64,000 bases of DNA. It comes from Acidobacteriota bacterium (GTDB lineage: Bacteria; Acidobacteriota; Terriglobia; Bryobacterales; Bryobacteraceae). Each line of letters starts with the position of its first letter. Positions within the stretch are counted from its first letter, which is position 1. The position numbers were made by a program, and so were the translations under genes. Location: contig JAFDVZ010000023.1 in the NCBI GenBank assembly GCA_018268715.1, forward strand, positions 2,345 to 66,344. Direction: 5' to 3'. This document shows positions 17,216 to 27,364 of the stretch, in pieces. The notes under the pieces were generated by a model. The model made no database searches. It was not told the DNA's origin and saw only the letters and a program-made list of their open reading frames with translations.

Positions 17216-18000
17216 TCCGGCTTGTATCGCGACGCGAGCAGCCCCGTGGCGGCCTCCAGGTCGAGGTCCGCCACCAAGAGGCCTTCTTTCCCGTACGGTT
17301 GGTAGCACTGCAGCGTTCCGTCCGGCCGCGCCACCGCCGAGGTCGTCGGAGACCCATCGCTCGCGTAGTTCACCGTCGCGAAATAGCAAGTGTTCTCAGC
17401 GGCCCGGCACAGCACCGCCTTTTCATGGAAGGTGTTTCGCGGATCCCCGTACGACGTGGGCCTCCAGCCGCCCGGCTCCGCGGCGTGAAACTGCGGATGA
17501 AAGACGACGTGCGCTCCCCGGCGCGCGGCCCAACGCACGGTCTCCGGATAGCGCCAGCCTTCATGACAGATCGCCACGCCGAAACACAACGGACCGGCCG
17601 TGAACGTGCGGCGCCCCGCCCCGAATGCATACACGCCGTCTTCCGACGGGTCGAGTTGGACCTTGTCCTGAAACCCGGCAATCGCTCCAGATGAGTCGAT
17701 GACGACGGCCGTTATCAGCAATCCCGAGTCGGTGACGCGCTCGCTGCCGAGCACGACCGCGATGCGAGCCCGGGCAGCGGACTCTCCGATGCAGCGCCAG
17801 GCCCGTTCGAGGAACGCGGGATCAGGTCCAGGAATCGGTCGTGACGGGCTGCGGTATCCGGGAACGAAACATTCGGGGAAACAGATGATGCCGGCGCCGT
17901 CCACGGCTGCCTGCGCAACGGCGTCGGCGGCCATCGCGACCGACGCCTCCGGAGAAGCCGGGAAGCGTAGGTTGGCGAGCGCGATTCTGAACCGGTTCAT
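17212..18000 (-). CDS. Nitrilase-superfamily carbon-nitrogen hydrolase
   Basis: A 262-residue cytoplasmic hydrolase. All three catalytic residues are visible: Glu in GIICFPECF (about 44), Lys in [13 protein letters not shown] (about 127) and Cys in [14 protein letters not shown] (about 160). The family cleaves non-peptide C-N bonds in amides or nitriles; the substrate here cannot be told. ATG 18000 is preferred over the in-frame ATG at 18015, because it places a GGAG ribosome-binding site at a usual distance and starts at the first beta strand. Upstream lies the longest gene-free stretch of the window, with two palindromic sites about 155-185 bases away. Confidence 0.87.
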   Translation of the reverse strand: MNRFRIALANLRFPASPEASVAMAADAVAQAAVDGAGIICFPECFVPGYRSPSRPIPGPDPAFLERAWRCIGESAARARIAVVLGSERVTDSGLLITAVVIDSSGAIAGFQDKVQLDPSEDGVYAFGAGRRTFTAGPLCFGVAICHEGWRYPETVRWAARRGAHVVFHPQFHAAEPGGWRPTSYGDPRNTFHEKAVLCRAAENTCYFATVNYASDGSPTTSAVARPDGTLQCYQPYGKEGLLVADLDLEAATGLLASRYKPD

Positions 18001-18152
18001 GGCGAAAGACTCCACTAATTACGCGTCGGTCAGCGTTCCGGAACCTCGGAGAAATAGGCAATCCGACATCCGCGCATGGTGCGCTCGCGATCGAACGATC
18101 CCCATCGTGAAGCCGAATGATACCGCCGAACCATGCCTCTGTATCCCATTCG

Positions 18153-18190
18153 AAACGTTAACGTTTGTGAAGACCGGTAACGATAACGTT
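18153..18190. promoter_or_regulatory. Paired palindromic sites, operator candidate
   Basis: AAACGTTAACGTTT at 18153-18166 is a perfect 14-bp palindrome. AACGATAACGTT at 18179-18190 matches its 12-bp core with one change. The centres are 25 bp apart. Two near-identical dyads at this spacing suggest binding of a dimeric or tetrameric repressor (LacI-like sites have comparable shape), acting on the nitrilase gene. No cognate regulator gene is adjacent. Confidence 0.45.
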
Positions 18191-18211
18191 TGCAGAGACG
18201 CCGTAATAGAT

Positions 18212-18273
18212 AACCCCGGGCCAGGTAGGGCGCCGCCCCCAACAACCCTTTAAGGGCGCCCTACCTCGGGGTT
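18212..18273. terminator. Large hairpin, possible terminator of the AraC/DUF4159 transcript
   Basis: A perfect 12-bp stem AGGTAGGGCGCC (18223-18234) / GGCGCCCTACCT (18255-18266) with a 20-nt loop is extended by a 7-bp outer stem AACCCCG (18212-18218) / CGGGGTT (18267-18273), leaving a GGCC bulge. It lies 75 bases past the DUF4159 stop codon. There is no T-tract on either side, so intrinsic termination is uncertain; it may instead be an RNA-stabilising or REP-like element. Confidence 0.5.
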
Positions 18274-18347
18274 TGTAGCGTACAGTCTATCACGTGACTT
18301 GGCCGAGCGAACCCGCCGGTCTGCCATTCGTACTCGCAAAGAATCGC

Positions 18348-19184
18348 TTAGTGCGTCAGGGCGTAGACGATGTGGTTCACCGCAATCCGGATTCCCAACG
18401 CCGAGTACCGCTCCGGATAGCGAGGCGAATCGGCCCACTCCCACGAGTCGGCCGTGTCATTGTTCACCCACATTGACACCGACATGCGTCCTTTTTCATC
18501 GTATAGGGCCCGCCAATGGGGCACTACGCCGCCCGCCAGGTACGGAACGCCGGACCGCAGCGACCATTCGCCCGGAATCTGGTAGCGCTGTTCCAGGTTG
18601 TATACCGCATGGAATACCGGCTCATGGTCTTCGATCTCCTCCGGCGACCGGCCGGGAAACACGCGGGACATGGTGGCCATGAAGTTGTTCCAGGCGTCCT
18701 CACCCCAGACGTCGTCGCAAACCAGGAATCCGCCACGCATCAAATACTCTCGCAGTTTGACGATCTGCGGCTCGGTCAACGAAAAGCTATTGACGTTGGC
18801 GTACAGAAACGGCCAATTGAACACGTCGTCACCGTCGTCGAGGTTGACGGGTTGCTCCACCGAGCGCGCATGGACGCGGGTCAGGCGCCGGAGCGCCGTC
18901 AGCAGGTGACGGTCCGCCCGGGGATAGTCGTTGGTCCACCAGGCGTAGCCCTGCGTCCAATCGCCCCGCTGGCGCCCCCGGCGAAATCGACCAAACGAAC
19001 CCAGCGAATCGGGGTGCATCAGGCGGGCGAAGACGAACTCGGTCTGCTCCCGGTGGTCGGACGGCAGCGGGAAATCGTTGTATTCCATCCCGGGATACTC
19101 CCGGAATGGCCGCTGGAAGGCGAGGGCGGCGCCGGCGCACGCAACCGCCCCCAACACGACGCTCAGGCGGGCCGCCCACCTCAT
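18348..19184 (-). CDS. Secreted DUF4159 protein
   Basis: A 278-residue protein with a Sec signal peptide (MRWAARLSVVLGAVACAGAALAF). The mature part has the DUF4159 layout: an N-terminal section with WTNDYPRADRHLL, the strand GGFLVCDDVWGEDAWNNF, and a C-terminal AVNHIVYALTH. DUF4159 has a class-I glutamine-amidotransferase/ThuA-like fold; its function is not established. Its ATG overlaps the AraC-regulator stop as ATGA (19181-19184), so the two are translationally coupled, an unusual pairing of a regulator with an exported protein. Confidence 0.82.
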   Translation of the reverse strand: MRWAARLSVVLGAVACAGAALAFQRPFREYPGMEYNDFPLPSDHREQTEFVFARLMHPDSLGSFGRFRRGRQRGDWTQGYAWWTNDYPRADRHLLTALRRLTRVHARSVEQPVNLDDGDDVFNWPFLYANVNSFSLTEPQIVKLREYLMRGGFLVCDDVWGEDAWNNFMATMSRVFPGRSPEEIEDHEPVFHAVYNLEQRYQIPGEWSLRSGVPYLAGGVVPHWRALYDEKGRMSVSMWVNNDTADSWEWADSPRYPERYSALGIRIAVNHIVYALTH

Positions 19185-20131
19185 GCCGTCGCCCGCGTGG
19201 GAGTTTGCGCGACCCGCAGCGTCCGGACGTCGCGCATCGGCGGTTGGCCGAAATAGCGGCTGTACTCGCGGCTGAACTGGCTGGCGCTTTCGTAGCCCAC
19301 CTCGAAGGCGGCGCTGGCGGCGTCCAACCCATCCATCAACATGCGACTGCGCGCGGCATGCAGCCGCAACTGCTTCTGATATTGGAGAGGACTCATGGCC
19401 GTCAGCGCGCGAAAGTGCTGATGGAAGGTCGACATACCCATTCCCGCAATGTCCGCCAGATCCTCGACACGCAACGGTTTGGCGTAGTTGGTGCGAATCC
19501 AGGCGATCGCCTTCGCGGTCCGATGACTCTGGTCGCCGAGCGTGGCGATGGCCCGAAGTCTCGCTCCCTCCGCGCCCTGCAACACTCTGTAGATGATCTC
19601 GCGTTGGATCAGCCCGCTCAGGAACGGGATGTCGCGCGGCGATGCGAGCAGATCCACCAGCCGGCAGCAGGAATCGAGCAGTTCGGGCGTCGTCTCGGCG
19701 GTCGACATCGCGGGGCTTCCCGGCGGCGGAGTGATGATTGGGATTTCCTGTTGCGCCACCACCTCCCGCACCACGGGCAGTTCCAGCCGTAGCGCCAGCG
19801 CCAGGAATGGGGTCTCCTCTGTAGCGCCGATCACCTGGCTGATGATCGGCAAATCCACCGAGGTGAGCAGGTATCGCGATTCGTCATAGATGAACGCGGT
19901 TCGTCCCAACTCCACCCGTTTGCTGCCCTGTGCGATGACGGCGACGCTCGGCTCGTAGGTGGTGCAGGCGGGACACCCGGCGTCGGTTCTCCGGACCAGG
20001 AGTAGTCCGGGGATAGCCGTTTGCCACCTTTCTTCCAAGCCCACATGCGACGCAATCTTGCGAGCCAGCGCCCTCAGCAAATGGCGTTTGCCGTCCGGAG
20101 GCATTGCTGCAATCGCGCTTTGGCTCTTCAT
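19181..20131 (-). CDS. AraC family transcriptional regulator
   Basis: A 316-residue regulator. The N-terminal AraC_N (cupin-like) domain covers about 45-200, including the phrase PSVAVIAQGSKRVELG. The C-terminal pair of helix-turn-helix motifs lies at about 205-305 (LRVEDLADIAGMGMSTFHQHFRALTAMSPLQYQKQ; YESASQFSREYSRYFG), each part recognisable as AraC type. Members with this N-domain commonly stand divergent from an aldo/keto reductase or alcohol dehydrogenase that they activate, and that is the arrangement here (genes at 20267 and 21289). The effector is unknown. Confidence 0.92.
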   Translation of the reverse strand: MKSQSAIAAMPPDGKRHLLRALARKIASHVGLEERWQTAIPGLLLVRRTDAGCPACTTYEPSVAVIAQGSKRVELGRTAFIYDESRYLLTSVDLPIISQVIGATEETPFLALALRLELPVVREVVAQQEIPIITPPPGSPAMSTAETTPELLDSCCRLVDLLASPRDIPFLSGLIQREIIYRVLQGAEGARLRAIATLGDQSHRTAKAIAWIRTNYAKPLRVEDLADIAGMGMSTFHQHFRALTAMSPLQYQKQLRLHAARSRMLMDGLDAASAAFEVGYESASQFSREYSRYFGQPPMRDVRTLRVAQTPTRATA

Positions 20132-20248
20132 GCGTTACCTACGGCCAGCATACCGCGTGCACGGAACCGCACTACACGGCCGGAGAGAAATAGGCAAGAA
20201 ATCCGTAGGATTGGGATATCGCGCCGTCGGCCCGCGTCGCTAGGCTAA

Positions 20249-21262
<1,014 letters not shown>

Positions 21263-21288
21263 TTCAACCTGTGAGACAACCAACCATC

Positions 21289-22347
21289 ATGTACAACGCC
21301 AAAGCTTACTCCGCCGCCAACGCGACATCGCCGCTTGCTTCAACGACGATCGCGAGACGCGAACCAACCGACCACGACGTCCAGATCGAAATCCTGTTCT
21401 GCGGCATCTGCCACTCGGACCTGCACACGGTCCGCGACGAGTGGCATGACGCATTCCCAACGCAATTCCCGTGCGTGCCAGGACACGAGATCGTCGGCCG
21501 CGTCACCAAGGTCGGCTCCGCGGTGACCAAATTCAAGCCGGGCGACCTGGGAGCGGTGGGCTGCCTGGTCGACTCCGATCGCACCTGCCCGGATTGCCAG
21601 GCGGGGCTCGAGCAGTTTTGCGCCGGTATGACGCTGACTTATAACTCGCCGGACAAATATCTTGGCGGAGTTACTTACGGCGGTTACTCCGACAGCGTCG
21701 TGGTGGATGAGCACTTCGTACTGCGGGTTCCCGCAAACCTGAGCCTGGCGGGCGCGGCGCCGCTGCTGTGCGCCGGCATCACCACGTATTCCCCGATGCG
21801 CCACTGGGGCGTCACGAAGGGGAAGAAGGTCGGGGTTGTGGGATTGGGTGGATTGGGCCACATGGGCGTAAAGTTCGCCGACGCGCTGGGCGCGCATGTG
21901 GTGGCTTTCACCACTACGCCAGCTAAGCGCGACGACGCCCTGCGCCTGGGCGCCGACGAAGTGGTGGTGTCCCGGAACGCCGATGAGATGCGGAAGCACG
22001 CGGGCAGCTTTGATTTCATTCTCGACGCCGTTTCCGCCGAACATGACATCAACGCCTACATCCACCTGCTCCGCCACGACGGCAACATCACGCTGGTCGG
22101 CGCTCCGGAAAAGCCGCTGCCCGTGTCGGCGTTCGGGCTGCTGTTCGGCCGCCGCAGCCTGTCGGGGTCGTTGATCGGAGGCATCGCGGAGACGCAGGAG
22201 ATGCTCGATTTCTGCGGCGCCCACAACATCACGGCGGATGTCGAGGTCATTCCCATGCAGAAGGTGAATGAGGCCTACGAACGGCTGTTGCGGTCCGACG
22301 TGAAGTACCGGTTCTCGATCGACATGGCGTCGCTCAAGTCCGAATAG
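21289..22347 (+). CDS. Zinc-dependent NAD(P)H alcohol dehydrogenase (YahK/CAD type)
   Basis: A 352-residue medium-chain dehydrogenase that reduces aldehydes to alcohols. Catalytic zinc ligands are the Cys in CGICHSDLH (about 38) and the His/Glu in PGHEIVG (about 63). Structural-zinc cysteines lie in CLVDSDRTCPDCQAGLEQFC (about 94-113). The Rossmann motif is GLGGLGHMG (about 183-191), and SVDM-type residues are represented by RFSIDMASL near the end. ATG 21289 is chosen over an upstream in-frame GTG (21271). It lies 26 bases after the aldo/keto reductase and is probably co-transcribed under AraC control. Confidence 0.93.
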   Translation: MYNAKAYSAANATSPLASTTIARREPTDHDVQIEILFCGICHSDLHTVRDEWHDAFPTQFPCVPGHEIVGRVTKVGSAVTKFKPGDLGAVGCLVDSDRTCPDCQAGLEQFCAGMTLTYNSPDKYLGGVTYGGYSDSVVVDEHFVLRVPANLSLAGAAPLLCAGITTYSPMRHWGVTKGKKVGVVGLGGLGHMGVKFADALGAHVVAFTTTPAKRDDALRLGADEVVVSRNADEMRKHAGSFDFILDAVSAEHDINAYIHLLRHDGNITLVGAPEKPLPVSAFGLLFGRRSLSGSLIGGIAETQEMLDFCGAHNITADVEVIPMQKVNEAYERLLRSDVKYRFSIDMASLKSE

Positions 22348-22364
22348 CGATCAGAGGCGCCCGC

Positions 22365-22412
22365 AAGCCGCGGTGGAGCGATACCGGCATGTAGAAAGTT
22401 TCACCGCGGCTT
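22365..22412. terminator. Hairpin after the alcohol dehydrogenase gene
   Basis: AAGCCGCGGTG (22365-22375) and CACCGCGGCTT (22402-22412) form a perfect 11-bp stem with a 26-nt loop, 18 bases past the stop codon. There is no T-run after it, so factor-independent termination is not assured. It lies just upstream of the first cytochrome gene and its -10 hexamer. Confidence 0.5.
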
Positions 22413-22449
22413 CCAGCGAACCTTAATGAATCGGGTATATATTCTGAGC

Positions 22450-22827
22450 ATGCGTGTTCGCAACCTCGTAGTTCTACTCATCGCACTGTCATTGGTCGGC
22501 GCGTTGGTGTTGTTCGCCGCCGACGTCAAAGCTCCGACCAAAGCGCTTGTGTTCAAGGGCAAGCCGAAGGACGTGCCATTCGACCACACGTCCCACGTGA
22601 AGGCGGCGGGCGGCAAGTGCGCGCCTTGCCACGAAGCGGGCGGCAAGGGCTTATTCCCGCAGAAATTCGATCAGGCTGCCCTGAAATTCAAGGGCGGCGC
22701 CATGCACAAGACCGCGGTCGACGCGAAATCCTCCTGCGCCGCCTGTCATCATCCGAACCCGGAGATGAAGGGCGCCTTCGAAGTGAAGGGCAGCTGTGGC
22801 AAGTGCCACTCCGTTGCCGCCAGCTAG
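22450..22827 (+). CDS. Triheme c7-type cytochrome, exported
   Basis: A 125-residue periplasmic cytochrome. ATG 22450 yields a classic signal peptide (MRVRNLVVLLIALSLVG...) and sits six bases after TATATT, suggesting a leaderless message; an in-frame ATG at 22426 only lengthens the leader. Three heme-c sites are visible: CAPCH, CAACH and CGKCH. Extra His residues (FDHTSHVKAAGGK, AMHKTA, CHHP) would supply bis-His axial ligands. This is the cytochrome c3/c7 class of low-potential electron carriers. A related gene follows directly. Confidence 0.88.
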   Translation: MRVRNLVVLLIALSLVGALVLFAADVKAPTKALVFKGKPKDVPFDHTSHVKAAGGKCAPCHEAGGKGLFPQKFDQAALKFKGGAMHKTAVDAKSSCAACHHPNPEMKGAFEVKGSCGKCHSVAAS

Positions 22828-22896
22828 CCTTCTGTTCTACAGTCGTTCTGTGCGCGCCACCTGTTGCTTCACGGCTGGCGCGCCGGATCCAAGCCT

Positions 22897-23223
22897 TTGC
22901 GACGCATTCTCATTGCACTGACGTTTCTCGGCTGCGTCGCGGCTGTTCGCAACGCCCGCACCAAGCTGGTGTTTCCCGCAAGACCGGGCGATGTGGCTTT
23001 CGACCACGCCCAGCACACGCGCCGCGCGGGCGGCGATTGCGGGGTTTGTCATAACCGGCTCTTCCCACAGGACGCAAAGGCTCCCCTGAACTGGAAGCAG
23101 GGCACGCATCGGCCGGCTGAGGCGAAGGGCCTGTCCTGTGGGGCGTGCCACCGCCCGGGCGGCAAAGCGTTTCCCACACGCGATAACTGCCGCCGCTGCC
23201 ACTCTACGCCTCCCGATCTCTGA
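22897..23223 (+). CDS. Second triheme c7-type cytochrome
   Basis: A 108-residue paralogue of the previous protein with heme sites CGVCH, CGACH and CRRCH and axial-ligand His in FDHAQHTRRAGGDC. The frame has no ATG at its start. TTG 22897 gives MRRILIALTFLGCVAAV, a plausible signal peptide; another TTG at 22864 adds eleven residues. It lies 69 bases after the first cytochrome and 30 bases before a permease gene, so the four genes to 25745 may be one transcript. Confidence 0.8.
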   Translation: MRRILIALTFLGCVAAVRNARTKLVFPARPGDVAFDHAQHTRRAGGDCGVCHNRLFPQDAKAPLNWKQGTHRPAEAKGLSCGACHRPGGKAFPTRDNCRRCHSTPPDL

Positions 23224-23253
23224 TCCGCCTCCGGGTGCGAAACTGGAGGTAGC

Positions 23254-24459
23254 ATGTACCATGGCGAAGCGCTTCGCTTCAGTTTTCAGGCGCTGCGGTC
23301 CAATCCGGTTCGAACCCTTCTGACCGCCCTCGGTCTGGTGATCGGCAACGCATCCGTCATCCTGGTGGTCACCATCTCCATCACCAGCCGCGACTACATC
23401 CTCGACCAGATCCGCGCCATTGGGTCGAACATGATCTACGCACAGTATGAGGCCGGCAACAACACCACCACGAAGGTGGAGGCCGACTTCGTCAACCTTT
23501 CCGACCTGGAGGCCGTGCGCAAACAGATCTCATCGAGGATTGTCGCCGCCACCGGAGTCATGGTGAACTACGATCGCATCCGCGTGGCGGGCCGCGATGA
23601 GGATATCGCCGTGGTGGGCTCCGACCAGGAGTATCCGAAGGTGCGGAACCTGGTGCTGCTGGCTGGACGTTTTGTGGATCCGAACGACGTCGCCATGCGC
23701 GCCAAGGTGGCCATGCTTACCGAGAAACTGGCCAGGCGCCTGTACGGCAGCCAGACGGCGGCGGTGGGTCAGCAGATCAAACTGCACGGGCTCCAGTTCG
23801 ACGTGATCGGCACGTTCAAGGAGAAGACGGAGAGCTTCGGCCTGTCCGAATTGGCGGCCGAAACGGTCTTTATTCCGATCACGGTGATGCGCTATTTCGT
23901 GCCGGCCGTGAAGGTCGACCCGATGTATGTGCAGGCTCGCCGCGCCGAGGATGTCGAGGGTTTGACGGCCGAGGTCAAGAGCATCCTCGAGAGCCGGCAT
24001 CGCCCGGGTGCGCGCTACAAGGTGGAGAACCTTTCAGCGATCCTTGATGCCGCGCAGAAGATCTCCGTGATTCTCAGCATCGTGCTGTTGCTGGTTTCCG
24101 CCATCGCCCTGATCATCTCCGGAATCGGAATCATGAACATCATGCTGGTGACCGTCACCGAACGCACCCGCGAGATCGGCCTCCGCCTGGCCATCGGCGC
24201 CGCCCGGCGGGATGTGCTCGAGCAGTTTCTGGCCGAGGCGATGCTGATCAGTGTGGCCGGCGGCGGAATTGGCATCCTGATTGGCGTGGCGCTGCCATTG
24301 ACGGTCGAATTCCTGGTTCCCGAGGTCCACATTCCGATCTCCATCTGGTCGGTGGCGATCGCCTTCGGGGTGTCCATGATCGTGGGGCTGGTGTTTGGAA
24401 TCGTGCCCGCAAACCGCGCGGCGCGGCTCAACCCGACCGAAGCGTTGCGTTACGAGTAA
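23254..24459 (+). CDS. MacB/FtsX-type ABC transporter permease
   Basis: A 401-residue permease: N-terminal helix about 20-42 ([20 protein letters not shown]), periplasmic MacB_PCD-like domain about 45-260, and a C-terminal FtsX domain with three helices (about 275-395) carrying [20 protein letters not shown]. It lacks an ATPase domain and none is encoded next to it. The TolC-like channel gene begins five bases after its stop, so the pair probably exports a compound across both membranes together with an adaptor and an ATPase from elsewhere. Two cytochrome genes precede it. Confidence 0.9.
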   Translation: MYHGEALRFSFQALRSNPVRTLLTALGLVIGNASVILVVTISITSRDYILDQIRAIGSNMIYAQYEAGNNTTTKVEADFVNLSDLEAVRKQISSRIVAATGVMVNYDRIRVAGRDEDIAVVGSDQEYPKVRNLVLLAGRFVDPNDVAMRAKVAMLTEKLARRLYGSQTAAVGQQIKLHGLQFDVIGTFKEKTESFGLSELAAETVFIPITVMRYFVPAVKVDPMYVQARRAEDVEGLTAEVKSILESRHRPGARYKVENLSAILDAAQKISVILSIVLLLVSAIALIISGIGIMNIMLVTVTERTREIGLRLAIGAARRDVLEQFLAEAMLISVAGGGIGILIGVALPLTVEFLVPEVHIPISIWSVAIAFGVSMIVGLVFGIVPANRAARLNPTEALRYE

Positions 24460-24464
24460 CTCGA

Positions 24465-25745
24465 ATGAGAAAGACGTTCTTATTGCTGTTGGTTCCCGTG
24501 CTGGCGGCGCAGGCCGAGGTGCATCCGATGACGCTCAAGGAAGCGCTGGCGCGGGCATTGAAATTGAACCCGGACCTGGTGTTGTCCCGGCTGGACCTGG
24601 TAAAGGCGCAACTGGGCGTGAAAATTTCGCGCGATCCGTTCGTGCCCAAGGTCTACGGCGGCAGCGGCGCCGCCTGGACGACCGGCTATCCGACCAGCAT
24701 CAACGGCAGTCCGCCTTCGATCTTCGAAATCAAGACGGACATGCAGTTGTTCAACCGGCAGAAGTCCTACGACATCGCCCAGGCCAAGGAGAACTCCCGC
24801 GGCGCCGAGGTGGATACGGCCCGACAACAGGATGACGCCGCTTACAGGACCGCCGCGCTCTATCTGGAAGCGCGTCAGACCATGCAGTCGCTCGAATATG
24901 CTCGCAAGCAGATCGCGAGCCTCGAGGCGGTGCGGGACAACGTAAGCGCGCGTGTGGCCGAGGGCCGCGAGTTGGAGGTGCAGAACAAGCGCGCCGCGTT
25001 GAATCTGGCGCGCGCCAACCAGCACATTGAGGCGCTCGAGTCGGACCTGGAGGTGGTGGAGCGGAATCTGGCTGTCGTGCTGGGGTTCCCCGGCGACGAC
25101 CGCGTTCGCGCCGCGGCCGACGATGGTCCGATGCTCAACGAGATGCCCGAAACCGAGGAGGCCGCCGCGGAGCAAGCCATGGGCAACAGCAAGGAATTGA
25201 AGGTGCTCGCCTCCCGTATGCAGGCCAAGAGCCTGTCCATCAAGGGTTATCAGGCCGCGCGCCTGCCCCAGGTGGGGCTCGTGGCGCAGTACAATATGCT
25301 GGCCAAATATAACTTCCAGGATTTCTTTCCGAAATTCCAGCGCAATAACGCTCAACTCGGCGCTTACTTCGTCATTCCCCTGTTGGTTGGCGGAGCGCCG
25401 AAAGCGTACATCCAGCAGGACGAAGCGGAGTTAGCGAAGCTGAAGGTCCAGATGGATCAGGTTCGCAACCGGATTACGCTGGACAGCCGTAAGCACTTTC
25501 TGCAAATGCGACGCGTTCAGACGGCGCGCAATGTGGCGAGGCTGGACCTCGATGTGGCGCGCGAGCAACTCTCGGTGGCCCTGGCGCAGTTCGATGAAGG
25601 CCGCGCGTCGATCGCCGACGTCGAGCAGTTACGCGTGCAGGAGAACGACAAATGGCTCGCCTACTATGAGACGCAGCACCAGTTGGAGCGAGCCAAACTC
25701 GATCTCCTGCACCAGACCGGAGGGCTTACCGCGCTGCTTCAGTAA
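24465..25745 (+). CDS. TolC-family outer-membrane efflux channel
   Basis: A 426-residue exported protein with signal peptide [17 protein letters not shown]. It shows the duplicated TolC pattern: two halves of long coiled-coil helices (for example [21 protein letters not shown] and the region around [19 protein letters not shown]), each followed by outer-membrane strand segments. Residue count is usual for the family (about 420-480). It forms the outer-membrane exit duct for MacAB- or RND-type pumps. It follows the permease by five bases. Its last 20 bases overlap the end of the convergent arsM-fusion gene. Confidence 0.92.
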   Translation: MRKTFLLLLVPVLAAQAEVHPMTLKEALARALKLNPDLVLSRLDLVKAQLGVKISRDPFVPKVYGGSGAAWTTGYPTSINGSPPSIFEIKTDMQLFNRQKSYDIAQAKENSRGAEVDTARQQDDAAYRTAALYLEARQTMQSLEYARKQIASLEAVRDNVSARVAEGRELEVQNKRAALNLARANQHIEALESDLEVVERNLAVVLGFPGDDRVRAAADDGPMLNEMPETEEAAAEQAMGNSKELKVLASRMQAKSLSIKGYQAARLPQVGLVAQYNMLAKYNFQDFFPKFQRNNAQLGAYFVIPLLVGGAPKAYIQQDEAELAKLKVQMDQVRNRITLDSRKHFLQMRRVQTARNVARLDLDVAREQLSVALAQFDEGRASIADVEQLRVQENDKWLAYYETQHQLERAKLDLLHQTGGLTALLQ

Positions 25746-26991
25746 GGGGCAGCCGCATCAGCACGGCGCTCGACGGACAGGCGCTCGTGAACTCGACGCA
25801 ACCACGGATTCCCTCGGGGGCCTGTTCTCGGGAGATCGGGGCGAACCCGAACCGCGGGAAGTACCCGGCGGCCGAGGTAGTCAGCAGATATGCGCTGTCA
25901 AGACCGTTGGCCCGGGCCCACTCCGCGCGCTCTCGGACCAGTGCGGCGCCCAGACCGGCCGATCGCAACGCGGGCTTCACCGCCACTGACCGCAACAAGC
26001 CGCTGGCCCCATGGGTCTCGACGCCCGCAACGCCCACTACCTGTCCGCCGGCGACCGCGACGGCATAGGCGGCCGGAAACTGGTCGGCCAGACCATCGGC
26101 GGGAAGGCCGGACGATCCAAGCAGCGTCTGAATTTCGTTGAGGTCGGCCGGGGCCGCCGGCCGAATGGTCCAGGCGAAGGGCTTCGACGCACGGATAAAA
26201 CCGCTGTAGAAGGCGCCGTCGATTTCGGGACCGATCGAGTCCAGGTCGACGCCCTTTCCCGCCAGAAACGACCGGGCTTCCTCGCGTTGGTAGACGCGGG
26301 TAGGCTCGATCGAAGCCCGCTCGAAGCCAGCGCCGGCGAGTTTGGAAAGATAGTCCTTTTCGTCCAGCGCCCCGGCCACGCATCCGGCCCACAGCAGCAG
26401 GTTCTTCCGGATCTGTTCGGGGATCTGGCCGCGCGTGACGATGTCGGACACCGCAAAGCGGCCGCCCGGTTTGAGGACGCGAAACGCCTCCCGCAGGACC
26501 TTGTCCTTGTCGGCCGAGAGATTGATCACACAGTTAGAAATGATCACGTCGACTGTGTTATCCGGCAGTGGAATGCTTTCTATCTCGCCCTTCAGAAAAT
26601 CGACGTTCGTCAGACCCGATTTCTTCTGATTCTCGCGGGCGAGCGACAGCATTTCATCCGTCATGTCAAGGCCATAGGCTTTCCCGCCCGGCGAGACCCG
26701 CTTGGCCGACAGCAGGACATCGATGCCTCCGCCGCTGCCCAGGTCGAGCACGACTTCTCCGGCCCGTAACTCGGCGAGCGCCGTTGGGTTGCCGCAACCG
26801 AGCGAAGCGAGCACCGCCGTCTCGGGCAATTCGCTCTTCTGCAACTCGTCGTATAGCTTCGATGTGATCGGATCGGAATCCGAACAGCAGGACGAAGGGC
26901 TCGCGCCGCAACAGGCGTTGCCGGTTCCGGACACCACACGGAGCGCCGCTTGACCGTACTTTTCCTTAACTACTTCCTTGACCGTACTCAT
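25726..26991 (-). CDS. arsM: Arsenite methyltransferase fused to an ArsN2-like acetyltransferase
   Basis: A 421-residue two-domain protein. Residues about 1-270 form an ArsM arsenite S-adenosylmethionine methyltransferase: SAM motif [13 protein letters not shown] (82-94) and the three catalytic cysteines at 66 (SLGCGNP), 154 (ISNCVINL) and 204 (WAGCVAGAL). Two extra Cys pairs (27/28 and 35/36) lie near the N-terminus. Residues about 273-421 are a GNAT acetyltransferase with [17 protein letters not shown] and a C-terminal FPRFGFAPI, resembling ArsN2 of arsenic islands. ArsM methylates As(III) to products that can be volatile; the role of the GNAT domain is inferred. The gene starts 6 bases after arsR with a GAGG ribosome-binding site. 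Confidence 0.92.
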   Translation of the reverse strand: MSTVKEVVKEKYGQAALRVVSGTGNACCGASPSSCCSDSDPITSKLYDELQKSELPETAVLASLGCGNPTALAELRAGEVVLDLGSGGGIDVLLSAKRVSPGGKAYGLDMTDEMLSLARENQKKSGLTNVDFLKGEIESIPLPDNTVDVIISNCVINLSADKDKVLREAFRVLKPGGRFAVSDIVTRGQIPEQIRKNLLLWAGCVAGALDEKDYLSKLAGAGFERASIEPTRVYQREEARSFLAGKGVDLDSIGPEIDGAFYSGFIRASKPFAWTIRPAAPADLNEIQTLLGSSGLPADGLADQFPAAYAVAVAGGQVVGVAGVETHGASGLLRSVAVKPALRSAGLGAALVRERAEWARANGLDSAYLLTTSAAGYFPRFGFAPISREQAPEGIRGCVEFTSACPSSAVLMRLPLTEAAR

Positions 26992-26997
26992 GAAACC

Positions 26998-27342
26998 TCA
27001 CTTATGAATCCGAACGATCGTCTCGGGGTTGATGGCCTGATTCCGAGTGCAGCATTCGGCGTAGAGAAACGTCAGTAACTCCTGCAGCGCGTCGGTGTTG
27101 GCCGTGTACCGCAGGAAGGTGCTTTCGCGCTTGACCTTCAACAGGTCCTCGTTTTTCAGCTTGTCTAGGTGATGGGAGAGCGTGGAGGCGGGAATGCCCA
27201 ACTCCGACTGTATTTCACCCACCACCATCCCGTCGGGATGCGCCGCCAGCAGGGCTCGCACGATCCGCAATCTCGGCTCCGCCCCCATCGCCGCGAGCAT
27301 GTCGGCGTACTTCGCCACTTGCTGTTGGTCGGGTTGCTTCAT
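26998..27342 (-). CDS. arsR: ArsR/SmtB family arsenic-responsive repressor
   Basis: A 114-residue winged-helix repressor. The DNA-recognition region is around LGIPASTLSHHLDKLKNEDLL (split between helices at about 48-68). The only cysteines are the vicinal pair Cys97-Cys98 near the C-terminus, in AECCTRN. Repressors of the Acidithiobacillus type use such a pair plus a third Cys to bind As(III); here the third is missing, as in the repressor described as selective for methylarsenite. It heads the arsenic operon and presumably represses it until arsenicals bind. A TTGACA promoter lies in the 50 bases upstream. Confidence 0.92.
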   Translation of the reverse strand: MKQPDQQQVAKYADMLAAMGAEPRLRIVRALLAAHPDGMVVGEIQSELGIPASTLSHHLDKLKNEDLLKVKRESTFLRYTANTDALQELLTFLYAECCTRNQAINPETIVRIHK

Positions 27343-27364
27343 GCGAACCGAACTTCCATATTTC

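Larger units (their letters stand above)
18001..18347. other. 347-base gene-free stretch
   Basis: No credible coding frame is present. It separates the nitrilase gene (starting at 18000) from the DUF4159 gene (ending at 18348), both on the minus strand. It holds a palindrome pair (18153-18190) and a long hairpin (18212-18273), listed separately. The remainder shows nothing recognisable. Confidence 0.6.
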
